64,000 bases of DNA from contig NW_027475133.1 in the NCBI RefSeq assembly GCF_051020985.1, positions 1,054,001 through 1,118,000 of the forward strand. The letters are read 5' to 3'. The notes under the pieces were generated by a model that saw nothing but the letters and a program-made list of their open reading frames with translations, ran no database searches and had not been told where the DNA came from. This DNA comes from Nomia melanderi. Lineage: Eukaryota > Arthropoda > Insecta > Hymenoptera > Halictidae. Shown here in pieces: positions 36,351-50,535 of the stretch. Positions within the stretch are counted from its first letter, which is position 1; every line of letters starts with the position of its first letter. The position numbers were made by a program, and so were the translations under genes.

Positions 36351-38702
36351 GAATTATCTGCAGGAGGCCCTGGCGCATGAATCTGTGTAGCGGGAACGAC
36401 CTCGGACCACCAGGGGCCGAGAAAACCACAGTCACATGGGGCCGGTCACAGAGGGTCAGGGGAAAATCCAATATATATCTGGTGATATGTCGGGAGCTAT
36501 TACAGATAGCGCAATAAATCAAAGTTCATTGTCTGGAGGAGGCCCTGGCGCTTGAATCTGTGCAGCGGGAACGACCTCGGACCCCCAGGGGCCGAGAAAA
36601 CTACAGTCTCATGCGGCCGGACACTCAGGGTCTGGGGAAAATCCAATATATATCTGGTGATATCTCGGGTCCTATTGCAGATAGCGAAATAAATCAAAGT
36701 GCATTGTCTGTAGGAGGCCCTGGCGCATGAATCTGTGCAGCGGGAACGACCTCGGACCACCAGGGGCCGACGAAACCACAGTCTCATGGGGCCGTACACT
36801 CAGGGTCAGGGAAAAATCCAATATATATCTGGTGATATCTTGGGTGCTATTAGATATAGCGCAATAAACCAAAGTGCATTATCTGCAGGAGGCCCTGGCG
36901 CATGAATCTGTGCAACGGGAACGACCTCGGACCACCAGGGGCCGAAAAATCCACAGTCTCATGGGGCCGGACACTCAGGGTCAGGGAAAAATCCAATATA
37001 TATCTGGTGATATCTTGGGTGCTATTAGCGATAGCGTAATAAACCAAAGTGAATTATCTGCAGGAGGCCCTGGCGCAAGAATCTGTGCAGCGGGAACGAC
37101 CTCGGACCACCAGGGGCCGAGACAACAACCGTCTCATGGGGCCGGACACTCAGGGTCAGGGAAAAATCCAATATATATCTGGTGATATCTCGGGTTATAT
37201 TACAGACAGCACAATAAATCAAAGTGCATTGTCTGTAGGAGGCCCTGGCGCATGAATGTGTGCAGCGGGAACGACCTCGGACCACCAGGGGCCGAGACAA
37301 CCACCGTCTCATGGGGCCGGACACTCAGGGTCAGGGGAAAATCCAATATATATCTGGTGATATCTCGGGTGCTATTACAGATAGAGCAATAAACCAAAGT
37401 GAATTATCTGCAGGAGGCCCTGGCCCATGCATCTGTGCAGCGGGAACGACCTCGGACCACCAGGGGCCGAGAAAACCACCGTCTCATGGGGCCGGACACT
37501 CAGGGTCAGGGAAAAATGCAATATATATCTGGTGATATGTCGGGTGCTATTACAGATAGCACAATAAACCAAAGTGCATTGTCTGGACGAGGTCCTGGCG
37601 CATGAATCTGGGCAGCGGGAACGACCTCGGACCACCAGGGGCCGAGAAAACCACAGTCTCATGGGGCCGGACACTCAGGGTCAGGGGAAAATCCAATATA
37701 TATCTGGTGATATCTCGGGTGCTATTAGAGATGGGGCAATAAACCAAAGTGAATTATCTGCAGCAGGCCATGGCGCATGAATCTGTGCAACGGGAACGAC
37801 CTCGCACCACCAGGGGCCGAGAAAACCACAGTCTCATGGGGCCGGACACTCAGGGTCAGGGGAAAATCCAATATATATCTGGTGATATCTCGGGTGCTAT
37901 TACAGATAGAGCAATAAATCAAAGTGCATTGTCTGTAGGAGGCCCTGGCGCATGAATCTCTGCAGCGGGAACAACCTCGGACCACCAGGGGCCGAGAAAA
38001 CCACCGTCTCATGGGGCCGGACACTCAGGGTCTGGGAAAAATGCTATATATATCTGGTGATATGTCGGGTGCTATTACAGATAGCGAAATAAATCAAAGT
38101 GCATTGTCTGTAGGAGGCCCTGGCGCATGAATCTGGGCAGCGGGAACGACCTCGGACCACCAGGGGCCGAGAAAACCACAGTCTAATGGGGCCGGACACT
38201 CAGGGTCAGGGGAAAATCCAATATATATCTGGTGATATCTCGGGTGCTATTAGAGATAGCGCAATAAACCAAAGTGAATTATCTGCAGGAGGCCCTGCCG
38301 CATGCATCTGTGCAGCGGGAACGACCACGGAACACCAGGGGCTGAGAAAACCACAGTCTCATGGAGCCGGACACTCAGGGTCAGGGGAAAATCCAATATA
38401 TATCTGGTGATATCTCGGGTGCTATTACAGATAGCGCAATAAACCAAAGTGAATTATCTGCAGGAGGCCCTGGCGCATGAATCTGTGCAGCGGGAACGAC
38501 CTCGGACCACCAGGGGCCGAGAAAACCACAGTCTCATGGAGCCGGACACTCAGGGTCAGGGGAAAATCCAATATATATCTGGTGATATCTCGGGTGCTAT
38601 TACAGATAGCGCAATAAATCAAAGTGAATTATCTGCAGGAGGCCCTGGCGCATGAATCTGTGTAGCGGGAACGACCTCGGACCACCAGGGGCCGAGAAAA
38701 CC
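36351..38702. repeat. Reassorted pieces of the 14-mer
   Basis: 36,560-37,250 follows the order of 32,535-33,225 (spacing 4,025 bp, 23 monomers), including GGCCGAAAAATCCAC and GGCGCAAGAATC. 38,420-38,640 repeats the CATGGAGCCGG monomer pair of 33,640-33,880. 36,430-36,470 has the odd CAGTCACATGG with GGTCACAGAGGG. No gene. Confidence 0.8.
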
Positions 38703-40176
38703 ACCGTCTCATGGGGCCGGACACTCAGGGTCAGGGAAAAATGCTATATATATCTGGTGATATGTCGGGTGCTATTACAGATAGCGCAATAAATCAAAGT
38801 GCATTGTCTGGAGGAGGCCCTGGCGCATGTATCTGGGCAGCGGGAACGACCTCGAACCACCAGGGGCCGAGAAAACCACAGTCTCATGGGGCCGGACACT
38901 CAGGGTCAGGGGAAAATCCAATATATATCTGGTGATATCTCGGGTGCTATTAGATACAGCGCAATAAACCAAAGTGAATTATCTGCAGGAGGCCCTGGCG
39001 CATGAATCTGGGCAGCGGGAACGACCTCGGACCACCAGGGGCCGAGAAAACCACAGTCTAATGGGGCCGGACACTCAGGGTCAGGGGAAAATCCAATATA
39101 TATCTGGTGATATCTCGGGTGCTATTAGAGATAGCGCAATAAACCAAAGTGAATTATCTGCAGGAGGCCCTGCCGCATGCATCTGTGCAGCGGGAACGAC
39201 CTCGGAACACCAGGGGCCGAGAAAACCACCGTCTCATGGGGCAGGACACTCAGGGTCAGTGAAAAATCCAATATATATCAGCGGATATCTCGGGTGCTGT
39301 TACAGATAGCGCAATAAATCAAAGTGCATTGTCTGTAGGAGACCCTGGCGCATGAACCTGTGCAGCGGGAACGTTCTCGGACCTCCAGGGACCGAGAAAA
39401 CCACAGTCTCATGGGGCCGGACACTCAAGGTCAGGGGAAAATCCAATATATATGTGGCGATATCTCGGGTGCTATTACAGATAGCGCAATAAATCAAAGT
39501 GCATTGTCTGTAGGCGACCCTGGCGCATGAACCTGTCCAGCGGGAACGACCTCGGACCACCAGGGGCCGAGAAAACCACCGTCTCATGGGGCCGGACACT
39601 CTGGGTCAGCGAAAAATCCAATATATATCTGGTGATATCTCGGGTGCTATTACAGATAGCGCAATAAATCAAAGTGCATTGTCTGTAGGAGGCCCTGGCG
39701 CATGACTCTGTGCAGCGGGAACGACCTCGGACCACCAGGGGCCGAGAAAACTACAGTCTCATGCGGCCGGACACTCAGGGTCTGGGGAAAATCCAATATA
39801 TATCTGGTGATATCTCGGGTCCTATTACAGATAGCGAAATAAATCAAAGTGCATTGTCTGTAGGAGGCCCTGGCGCATGAATCTGTGCAGCGGGAACGAC
39901 CTCGGACCACCAGGGGCCGAGGAAACCACAGTCTCATGGGGCCGGACACTCAGGGTCAGGGAAAAATCCAATATATATCTGGTGATATCTTGGGTGCTAT
40001 TAGATATAGCGCAATAAACCAAAGTGAATTATCTGCAGGAGGCCCTGGCGCATGAATCTGTGCAACGGGAACGACCTCGGACCACCAGGGGCCGAAAAAT
40101 CCACAGTCTCATGGGGCCGGACACTCAGGATCAGGGAAAAATCCAATATATATCTGGTGATATCTTGGGTGCTATT
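38703..40176. repeat. 14-monomer higher-order repeat, partial copy 3
   Basis: About 8.4 monomers matching 31,528-33,001 at a spacing of 7,175 bp (41 monomers). It shares GGCGACCC with copy 1 (39,513) and not with copy 2. It is more diverged than copies 1 and 2 are from each other, for example TATCAGCGGATATC near 39,280 and GTGGCGATATC near 39,455. It stops in mid-monomer, where TTAGAG in copy 1 is TTACAG here. Confidence 0.85.
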
Positions 40177-41295
40177 ACAGATAGCGCAATAAATCAAAGT
40201 GCATTGTCTGTAGGAGGCCCCGGCGCATGAATCTGTGCAGCGGGAACGAACTCGGACGACCAGGGGCCCTGAAAACCACAGTCTCATGGGGCCGGACACT
40301 CAGGGTCAGGGGAAAATCCAATATATATCTGGTGATATCTCGGGTGCTATTAGAGATAGCGCGATAAATCAAAGTGAATTATCTGCAGGAGGCCCTGGCG
40401 CATGCATCTGTGCAGCGGGAACGACCTCGGACCTCCAGGGGCCGAGACAACCACCGTCTCATGGGGCCGGACACTCAGGGTCAGGGTAAAATCCAATATA
40501 TATCTGGTGATGTCTCGGGTGCTATTACAGATAGCGCAATAAATCAATGTGCATTGTCTGTAGGAGGCACTGGCGCATGAATCTGTGCAGCGGGAACGAC
40601 CTCGGACCACCAGGGGCCGAAAAAACCACAGTCTCATGGGGCCGGACACTCAGGGTCAGGGGAAAATCCAATATATATCTGGTGATATCTCGGGTGCTAT
40701 TAGAGATAGCGCAATAAACCAAAGTGAATTATCTGCAGTAGGCCCTGGCGCATGCATCTGTGCAGCGGGAACGACCTCGGACAACCAGGGGCCGAGAAAG
40801 CCACCGTCTCATGGGGCCGGACACTCAGGGTCGAGTAAAAATCCAATATATATCTGGTGATATCTCGGGTGCTAATAGAGATAGCGCGATAAACCAAAGT
40901 GAATTATCTGCAGGAGGCCCTGGCGCATGCATCTGTGCAGCGGGAACGACCTCGGACCACCAGGGGCCGAGAAAATCACCGTCTCATGGGGACGGGCACT
41001 CAGGGTCAGTGAAAAATCCAATATATATCTGGTGATATCTCGGGTGCTATTACAGATAGCGCAATAAATCAAAGTGCATTGTCTGTAGGAGGCCCTGGCG
41101 CATCAATCTGTGCAGCGGGAACGACCTCGGACCACCAGCGGCCGAGAAAACCACAGTCTCATGGGGCCGGACACTCAGGGTCAGGGGAAAATCCAATATA
41201 TATTTGGTGATATCTCGGGTGCTATTAGAGATAGCGCAATAAACCAAAGTGAATTATCTGCAGGAGGCCCTGGCGCATGAATCTGTGCAACGGGA
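40177..41295. repeat. Mixed monomers
   Basis: About six monomers; GGCGCATGCATC occurs three times (40,398, 40,748, 40,923). 40,590-40,930 is closely repeated at 43,390-43,680, a spacing of 2,800 bp (16 monomers). GGACGACCAGGGGCCCTG near 40,255 is the same type as in the following block. Confidence 0.75.
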
Positions 41296-42695
41296 CCGAC
41301 CTCGGACCACCAGGGGCCGAAAAAACCACAGTCTCATGGGGCCGGACACTCATGGTCAGGGTAAAATCCAATATATATCTGGTGATATCTCGGGTGCTAT
41401 TACAGATAGCGCAATAAATCAAAGTGCATAGTCTGTAGGAGGCCCCGGCGCATGAATCTGTGCAGCGGGAACGACCTCGGACGACCAGGGGCCCTGAAAA
41501 CCACAGTCTCATGGGGCCGGACACTCAGGGTCAGGGGAAAATCCAATATATATCTGGTGATATCTCGGGTGCTATTACAGATAGCGCAATAAATCAATGT
41601 GCATTGTCTGTAGGAGACCCTGGCGCATGAATCTGTGCAGCGGGAACGACCTCGCACCACCACGGGCCGAGAAAACGACCGTCTCATGGGGCCGGACGCT
41701 CAGGGTCAGTGAAAAATCCAATATATATCTGGTGATATCTCGGGTGCTATTACAGATAGCGCAATAAATCAAAGTGCAATGTCTGTAGGAGGCACCGGCG
41801 CATGAATCTGTGCAGCGGGAACGACCTCGGACGACCAGGGGCCCAGAAAACCACAGTCTCATGTGGCCGGACATTCAGGGTCAGGGAAAAATCCAATATA
41901 TATCTGGTGATATCTCGGGTGCTATTACAGATAGCGCAATAAATCAATGTGCATTGTCTGTAGGAGACCCTGGCGCATGAATCTGTGCAGCGGGAACGAC
42001 CTCGGACCACCAGGGGCCGAAAAAACCACAGTCTCATGGGGCCGGACACTCATGGTCAGGGTAAAATCCAATATATATCTGGTGATATCTCGGGTGTTAT
42101 TACAGATAGCGCAATAAATCAAAGTGCATAGTCTGTAGGAGGCCCCGGCACATGAATCTGTGCAGCGGGAACGACCTCGGACGACCAGGGGCCCTGAAAA
42201 CCACAGTCTCATGGGGCCGGACACTCAGGGTCAGGGGAAAATCCAATATATATCTGGTGATATCTCGGGTGCTATTACAGATAGCGCAATAAATCTATGT
42301 GCATTGTCTGTAGGAGACCCTGGCGCATGAATCTGTGCAGCGGGAACGACCTCGGACCACCACGGGCCGAGAAAACGACCGTCTCATGGGGCCGGACGCT
42401 CAGGGTCAGTGAAAAATCCAATATATATCTGGTGATATCTCGGGTGCTATTACAGATAGCGCAATAAATCAAAGTGCAATGTCTGTAGGAGGCCCCGGCG
42501 CATGAATCTGTGCAGCGGGAACGACCTCGGACGACCAGGGGCCCAGAAAACCACAGTCTCATGTGGCCGGACACTCAGGGTCAGGGAAAAATCCAATATA
42601 TATCTGGTGATATCTCGGGTGCTATTACAGATAGCGCAATAAATCAATGTGCATTGTCTGTAGGAGACCCTGGCGCATGAATCTGTGCAGCGGGA
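41296..42695. repeat. 700-bp four-monomer higher-order repeat, two copies
   Basis: Copies at about 41,296-41,995 and 41,996-42,695. Each holds GGCCGAAAAAACC with CACTCATGGTC; GCATAGTCTG with GGACGACCAGGGGCCCTG; ATGTGCATTG with CCACCACGGGCCG; and GTGCAATGTCTG with GGACGACCAGGGGCCCAG and CATGTGGCC. The unit has the same length as that at 9.9-12.2 kb but different monomers, so the two arose separately. Another copy of the CCACGGGCCG monomer follows at 42,710. Confidence 0.85.
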
Positions 42696-44869
42696 TCGAC
42701 CTCGGACCACCACGGGCCGAGAAAACGACCGTCTCATGGGGCCGGACACTCAGGGTCAGTGAAAAATCCAGTATATATCTGGTGATATCTCGGGTGCTAT
42801 TACAGATAGCGCAATTAACCAAAGTGAATTATCTGCAGGATGCCCTGGCGCATGAATCTGTGCAGCGGGAACGTCCTCGGACCTCCAGGGGCCGAGACAA
42901 CCACAGTCTCATGGGGCCGGACACTCAGGGTCAGGGGAAAATCCAATATATATCTGGTGATATCTCGGGTGCTATTACAGATAGCGCAATAAATCAAAGT
43001 GCATTGTCTGTAGGAGGCCCTGGCGCATGAATCTGTGCAGCGGGAACGACCTCGGACCATCAGGGGCCGAAAAAACCACAGTCTCATGGGGCCGGACACT
43101 CATGGTCAGGGTAAAATCCAATATATATCTGGTGATATCTCGGGTGCTATTACAGATAGCGCAATAAATCAAAGTGCATTGTCTGTAGGAGGCCCTGGCG
43201 CATGAATCTGTGCAGCGGGAACAACCTCGGACCACCAGGGGCCGAAAAAACCACAGTCTCATGGGGCCGGACACTCTGGGTCAGGGGAAAATCCAATATA
43301 TATCTGGTGATATCTCGGGTGCTATTAGAGATAGCGCAATAAATCAATGTGCATTGTCTGTAGGAGGCCCTGGCGCATGAATCTGTGCAGCGGGAACGAC
43401 CTCGGACCACCAGGGGCCGAAAAAACCACAGTCTCATGGGGCCGGACACTCAGGGTCAGGGGAAAATCCAATATATATCTGGTGATATCTCGGGTGCTAT
43501 TAGAGATAGCGCAATAAACCAAAGTGAATTATCTGCAGTAGGCCCTGGCGCATGCATCTGTGCAGCGGGAACGACCTCGGACAACCAGGGGCCGAGAAAG
43601 CCACAGTCTCATGGGGCTGGACACTCAGGGTTAGGGAAAAATCCAATATATATCTGGTGATATCTCGGGTGCTATTACAGATAGTACAATAAATCAAAGT
43701 GCACTGTCTGTAGGAGGCCCTGGCGCATGAATCTGTGCAAGGGGAACGACCTCGGACCACCAGGGGCCGAGAAAACCACCGTCTCATGGGGACGGACACT
43801 CAGGGTCTGGCGAAAATCCACTATATATCTGGTGATATCTCGGGTGCTATTAGAGATAGCGCAATAAACCAAACTGCATTGTCTGTAGGAGGCCCTGGCG
43901 CATGAATCTGTGCAGCGGGAGCGACCTCGGACCACAAGGGGCCGAGAAAACCACCGTCTCATGGGGCCGGACACTCAGGGTCGAGTAAAAATCCAATATA
44001 TATCTGGTGATATCTCGGGTGCTAATAGAGATAGCGCAATAAACCAAAGTGAATTATCTGCAGGAGGCCCTGGCGCATGAATCTGTGCAGCGGGAACGAC
44101 CTCGGACCACCAGGGGCCGAGAAAACGACCGTCTCATGGGGCCGGACACTCAGGGTCAGTGAAAAATCCAATATATATCTGGTGATATCTCGGGTGCTAT
44201 TACAGATAGCGCAATAAACCAAAGTGCATTGTCTGTAGGAGGCCCTGGCGCATCAATCTGTGCAGCGGGAACGACCTCGGACCACCAGCGGCCGAGAAAA
44301 CCACAGTCTCATGGGGCCGGACACTCAGGGTCAGGGGAAAATACAATATATATCTGGTGATATCTCGGGTGCTATTAGAGATAGCGCAATAAACCAAAGT
44401 GAATTATCTGCAGGAGGCCCTGGCGCATGAATCTGTGCAGCGGGAACGACCTCGGACGACCAGGGGCCCTGAAAACCACAGTCTCATGGGGCCGGACACT
44501 CAGGGTCAGGGGAAAATCCAATATATATCTGGTGATATCTCGGGTGCTATTACAGATAGCGCAATAAATCAATGTGCATTGTCTGTAGGAGACCCTGCCG
44601 CATGAATCTGTGCAGCGGGAACGACCTCGGACCACCACGGGCCGAGGAAACGACCGTCTCATGGGGCCGGACGCTCAGGGTCAGTGAAAAATCCAATATA
44701 TATCTGGTGATATCTCGGGTGCTATTACAGATAGCGCAATAAATCAAAGTGCAATGTCTGTAGGAGGCCCTGGCGCATGAATGTGTGCAGCGGGAACGAC
44801 CTCGGGCCACCAGGGGCCGCGAAAACCACAGTCTCATGTGGCCGGACAGTCAGGGTCAGGGAAAAATCC
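42696..44869. repeat. Mixed monomers
   Basis: About 12 monomers. 44,430-44,840 repeats the GGGGCCCTG / CCACGGGCCG / GTGCAATG succession of the preceding 4-mer. GGCGCATCAATC occurs at 44,250 and also at 41,100. No insertion or gene. Confidence 0.75.
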
Positions 44870-46579
44870 AATATATATCTGGTGATATATCGGGTGCCAT
44901 TAGAGATAGCTCGATAAATCAAAGTGCATTGTCTGCAGGAGGCCCTGACGCATGAATCTGTGCAGCGGGAACGACCTCGGACCTCGAGAGGCCGATAAAA
45001 CCACCGTCTCATGGGGCCGGACACTCAGGGTCAGGGGAAAATCCAATATATATCTGGTGATATCTCGGGTGCTATTACAGATAGCGCAATAAACCAAAGT
45101 GAATTATCTGCAGGAGGCCCTGGCGCATGAATCTGTGCAGCAGGAACGACCTCGGGCCACCAGGGGCTGAGAAAACGACCGTCTCATGGGGCCGGACACT
45201 CAGGGTCAGTGAAAAATCCAATATATATCTGGTGATATCTCGGCTGCTATGTCAGATAGCGCAATAAATCAAAGTGCATTGTCTGTAGGAGGCCCTGGCG
45301 CATGAATCTGTGCAGCGGGAACGACCTCGGACCTCCAGGGGCCGAGAAAACCACAGTCTCATGGGGCCGGACACTCAGGGTCAGGGGAAAATCCAGTATA
45401 TATCTGGTGATATCTCGGGTGCTATTAGAGATAGCGCAATAAACCAAAGTGAATTATCTGCAGGAGGCCCTGGCGCATGAATCTGTGCAAGGGGAACGAC
45501 CTCGGACCACCAGGGGCCGAGAAAACCACAGTCTCATGGGGCCGGACACTCAGGGTCAGGGAAAAATCCATTATATATCTGGTGATATATCGGGTACCAT
45601 TAGAGATAGCGCGATAAATCAAAGTGCATTGTCTGCAGGAGGCCCTGACGCATGAATCTGTGCAGCGGGAACGACCTCGGACCACCAGGGGCCGAAAAAA
45701 CCACAGTCTCATGGGGCCGGACACTCAGGGTCAGGGTAAAATCCAATATATATCTGGTGATATCTCGGGTGCTATTACAGATAGCGCAATAAATCAAAGT
45801 GCATTGTCTGTAGGAGGCCCTGGCGCATGAATCTGTGCAGCGGGAACGACCTCGGACCACCAGGGGCCGAGAAAACCACAGTCTCATGGAGCCGGACACT
45901 CAGGGTCAGGGGAAAATCCAATATATATCTGGTGATATCTCGGGTGCTATTACAGATAGCGCAATAAATCAAAGTGAATTATCTGCAGGAGGCCCTGGCG
46001 CATGAATCTGTGCAGCGGGAACGACCTCGACCACCAGGGGCCGAGAAAACCGCAGTCACATGGGGACGGTCACTCAGGGTCAGGGGAAAATCCAATATAT
46101 ATCTGGTGATATCTCGGGTGCTATTAGATACAGCGCAATAAACCAAATTGAATTATCTGCAGGAGGCCCTGGCGCATGAATCTGTGCAGCGGGAACGACC
46201 TCGGACCACCAGGGGCCGAGAAAACTAAAGTCTCATGGGGCCGGACACTCAGGGTCTGGGGAAAATCCATTATATATCTGGTGATATGTCGGGAGCTATT
46301 ACAGATAGCGCAATAAATCGAAGTTCATTGTCTGGAGGAGGCCCTGGCGCATGAATCTGTGCAGCGGGAACGACCTCGGTCCACCAGGGGCCGAGAAAAC
46401 CACCGTCTCATGGGGCTGGACACTCAGGGTGAGGGTAATATCCAATATATATCTGGTGATATCTCGGGTGCTATTACAGATAGCGCAATAAATCAAAGTG
46501 CATTGTCTGTAGGAGGCCCTGGCGCATGAACCTGTGCAGCGGCAACGATCTCGGACCACCAGGGGCCGAGAAAACCACA
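44870..46579. repeat. Unit alpha (1,400-bp family), copy 0
   Basis: Matches 48,894-50,535 at a spacing of 4,024 bp, which becomes 4,025 bp after a private 1-bp deletion at about 46,028-46,030 (CCTCGACCACC for CCTCGGACCACC). Marks in order: CTCGAGAGGCCGATAAAACC, CGGGCCACCAGGGGCTGAG, CGGCTGCTATGTCAG, ATATATCGGGTACC, CATGGAGCCGG, CGCAGTCACATGG with ACGGTCACTC, AAAACTAAAGTC, GATATGTCGGGAGC, GGGCTGGACACTCAGGGTGAGG. Confidence 0.85.
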
Positions 46580-47804
46580 GTCTCATGGGGCCGGACACTC
46601 TGGGTCAGGGGAAAATCCAATATATATCTGGTGATATCTCGGGTGCAATTACGGATAGCGCAAGAAACCAAAGTGCATTGTCTGTAGGAGGCCCTTGCGA
46701 ATGAATCTGTGCCGCAGGAACGACCTCGGACCACCAGTGGCCGAGAAAATTACAGATATTCGGAATCCGTCACCCAAGATCATGTAAAAATCCAGCAAAT
46801 ATCTGGTGATATCTCGGGTGCTATTAGAGATAGCGCAATAAATCAAAGTGCATTGTCTGTAGGAGGACCAGGCGAATGAATCTGGCCAGCAGGAACGACC
46901 TCGGACCACCAGGGGCCGAGAAAACTAAAGTCTCATGGGGCCGGACACTCAGGGTCAGGGGAAAATCCAATATATATCTGGTGATATCTCGGGTGCTATT
47001 ACAGATAGCGCAATAAACCAAAGTGAATTATCTGCAGGAGGCCCTGGCGCATGAATCTGTGCAGCAGGAACGACCTCGGGCCACCAGGGGCTGAGAAAAC
47101 GACCGTCTCATGGGGCCGGACACTCAGGGTCAGTGAAAAATCCAATATATATCTGGTGATATCTCGGCTGCTATGTCAGATAGCGCAATAAATCAAAGTG
47201 CATTGTCTGTAGGAGGCCCTGGCGCATGAATCTGTGCAGCGGGAACGACCTCGGACCTCCAGGGGCCGAGAAAACCACAGTCTCATGGGGCCGGACACTC
47301 AGGGTCAGGGGAAAATCCAGTATATATCTGGTGATATCTCGGGTGCTATTAGAGATAGCGCAATAAACCAAAGTGAATTATCTGCAGGAGGAGCTGGCGC
47401 ATGAATCTGTGCAGCGGGAACGTCCTCGGACCTCCAGGGGCCGAGACAACCACAGTCTCATGGGGCCGGACACTCAGGGTCAGGGGAAAATCCAATATAT
47501 ATCTGGTGATATCTCGGGTGCTATTACAGATAGCGCAATAAATCAAAGTGCATTGTCTGTAGGAGGCCCTGGCGCATGAATCTGTGTAGCGGGAACGACC
47601 TCGGACCATCAGGGGCCGAAAAAACCACAGTCTCATGTGGCCGGGCACTCAGGGTCAGGGAAAAATCCATTATATATCTGGTGATATATCGGGTGCCATT
47701 AGAGATCGCTCGATAAATCAAAGTGCATTGTCTGCAGGAGGCCCTGACGCATGAATCTGTGCAGCGGGAACGACCTCGGACCTCGAGGGGCCGATAAAAC
47801 CACC
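46580..47804. repeat. Unit beta (1,225 bp, seven monomers), copy 1
   Basis: Tandem with copy 2 at exactly 1,225 bp. Contains GGGTGCAATTACGG, a diverged segment at 46,750, AAAACTAAAGTC, CGGGCCACC with GGGGCTGAG, CGGCTGCTATGTCAG, GCGGGAACGTCCTCGGACC, and GATATATCGGGTGCC with GATCGCTCG. Its middle monomers are shared with unit alpha, so alpha and beta are recombinants of a common series. Confidence 0.88.
46750..46786. repeat. Diverged 37-bp segment, instance 9
   Basis: AAGATCATG sub-form in unit beta copy 1. The leader GGCCCTTGCGAATG is the same as at 19,222. Confidence 0.85.
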
Positions 47805-49040
47805 GTCTCATGGGGCCGGACACTCTGGGTCAGGGGAAAATCCAATATATATCTGGTGATATCTCGGGTGCAATTACGGATAGCGCAAGAAACCAAAGTG
47901 CATTGTCTGTAGGAGGCCCTTGCGAATGAATCTGTGCCGCAGGAACGACCTCGGACCACCAGTGGCCGAGAAAATTACAGATATTCGGAATCCGTCACCC
48001 AAGATCATGTAAAAATCCAGCAAATATCTGGTGATATCTCGGGTGCTATTAGAGATAGCGCAATAAATCAAAGTGCATTGTCTGTAGGAGGACCAGGCGA
48101 ATGAATCTGGCCAGCAGGAACGACCTCGGACCACCAGGGGCCGAGAAAACTAAAGTCTCATGGGGCCGGACACTCAGGGTCAGGGGAAAATCCAATATAT
48201 ATCTCGTGATATCTCGGGTGCTATTACAGATAGCGCAATAAACCAAAGTGAATTATCTGCAGGAGGCCCTGGCGCATGAATCAGTGCAGCAGGAACGACC
48301 TCGGGCCACCAGGGGCTGAGAAAACGACCGTCTCATGGGGCCGGACACTCAGGGTCAGTGAAAAATCCAATATATATCTGGTGATATCTCGGCTGCTATG
48401 TCAGATAGCGCAATAAATCAAAGTGCATTGTCTGTAGGAGGCCCTGGCGCATGAATCTGTGCAGCGGGAACGACTTCGGACCTCCAGGGGCCGAGAAAAC
48501 CACAGTCTCATGGGGCCGGACACTCAGGGTCAGGGGAAAATCCAGTATATATCTGGTGATATCTCGGGTGCTATTAGAGATAGCGCAATAAACCAAAGTG
48601 AATTATCTGCAGGAGGCGCTGGCGCATGAATCTGTGCAGCGGGAACGTCCTCGGACCTCCAGGGGCCGAGACAACCACAGTCTCATGGGGCCGGACACTC
48701 AGGGTCAGGGGAAAATCCAATATATATCTGGTGATATCTCGGGTGCTATTACAGATAGCGCAATAAATCAAAGTGCATTGTCTGTAGGAGGCCCTGGCGC
48801 ATGAATCTGTGCAGCGGGAACGACCTCGGACCATCAGGGGCCGAAAAAACCACAGTCTCATGTGGCCGGGCACTCAGGGTCAGGGAAAAATCCATTATAT
48901 ATCTGGTGATATATCGGGTGCCATTAGAGATCGCTCGATAAATCAAAGTGCATTGTCTGCAGGAGGCCCTGACGCATGAATCTGTGCAGCGGGAACGACC
49001 TCGGACCTCGAGGGGCCGATAAAACCACCGTCTCATGGGG
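47805..49040. repeat. Unit beta, copy 2
   Basis: Follows copy 1 directly and repeats all its marks, with few differences (CTCGTGATATC at 48,203, AATCAGTGCAGC at 48,281, GGAGGCGCTGG against GGAGGAGCTGG). Correspondence ends near 49,040, where the tandem would re-enter with ACTCTGGGTC but instead reads GGCAGGACACTCAGGGTC. Confidence 0.88.
47975..48011. repeat. Diverged 37-bp segment, instance 10
   Basis: Identical in sub-form to instance 9 and exactly 1,225 bp away, as expected for the unit beta duplication. Confidence 0.85.
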
Positions 49041-49135
49041 CAGGACACTCAGGGTCAGGGGAAAATCCAATATATATCTGGTGATATCTCGGGTGCTATT
49101 ACAGATAGCGCAATAAACCAAAGTATATTATCTGC

Positions 49136-50535
49136 AGGAGGCCCTGGCGCATGAATCTGTGCAGCGGGAACGACCTCGGGCCACCAGGGGCTGAGAAAAC
49201 AACCGTCTCATGGGGCCGGACACTCAGGGTCAGTGAAAAATCCAATATATATCTGGTGATATCTCGGCTGCTATGTCAGATAGCGCAATAAATCAAAGTG
49301 CATTGTCTGTAGGACGCCCTGGCGCATGAATCTGTGCAGCGGGAACGACCTCGGACCTCCAGGGGCCGAGAAAACCACAGTCTCATGGGGCCGGACACTC
49401 AGGGTCAGGGGAAAATCCAGTATATATCTGGTGATATCTCGGGTGCTATTAGAGATAGCGCAATAAACCAAAGTGAATTATCTGCAGGAGGCCCTGGCGC
49501 ATGAATCTGTGCAAGGGGAACGACCTCGGACCACCAGGGGCCGAGAAAACCACAGTCTCATGGGGCCGGACACTCAGGGTCAGGGAAACATCCATTATAT
49601 ATCTGGTGATATATCGGGTACCATTAGAGATAGCGCGATAAATCAAAGTGCATTGTCTGCAGGAGGCCCTGACGCATGAATCTGTGCAGCGGGAACGACC
49701 TCGGACCACCAGGGGCCGAAAAAACCACAGTCTCATGGGGCCGGACACTCAGGGTCAGGGTAAAATCCAATGTATATCTGGTGATATCTCGGGTGCTATT
49801 ACAGATAGCGCAATAAATCAAAGTGCATTGTCTGTAGGAGGCCCTGGCGCATGAATCTGTGCAGCGGGAACGACCTCGGACCACCAGGGGCCGAGAAAAC
49901 CACAGTCTCATGGAGCCGGACACTCAGGGTCAGGGGAAAATCCAATATATATCTGGTGATATCTCGGGTGCTATTACAGATAGCGCAATAAATCAAAGTG
50001 AATTATCTGCAGGAGGCCCTGGCGCATGAATCTGTGCAGCGGGAACGACCTCGGACCACCAGGGGCCGAGAAAACCGCAGTCACATGGGGACGGTCACTC
50101 AGGGTCAGGGGAAAATCCAATATATATCTGGTGATATCTCGGGTGCTATTAGATACAGCGCAATAAACCAAATTGAATTATCTGCAGGAGGCCCTGGCGC
50201 ATGAATCTGTGCAGCGGGAACGACCTCGGACCACCAGGGGCCGAGAAAACTAAAGTCTCATGGGGCCGGACACTCAGGGTCTGGGGAAAATCCATTATAT
50301 ATCTGGTGATATGTCGGGAGCTATTACAGATAGCGCAATAAATCGAAGTTCATTGTCTGGTGGAGGCCCTGGCGCATGAATCTGTGCAGCGGGAACGACC
50401 TCGGTCCACCAGGGGCCGAGAAAACCACCGTCTCATGGGGCTGGACACTCAGGGTGAGGGTAATATCCAATATATATCTGGTGATATCTCGGGTGCTATT
50501 ACAGATAGCGCAATAAATCAAAGTGCATTGTCTGT
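49136..50535. repeat. Unit alpha (1,400 bp, eight monomers), copy 1
   Basis: Starts with GGAGGCCCTGGCGCATG before CGGGCCACCAGGGGCTGAG and ends before the same point at 50,536. Compared with copy 0 it has AAAACAACCG for AAAACGACCG, GGACGCCCTGG, GGGAAACATCC for GGGAAAAATCC, and AATGTATATC, all shared with copy 2. Confidence 0.9.
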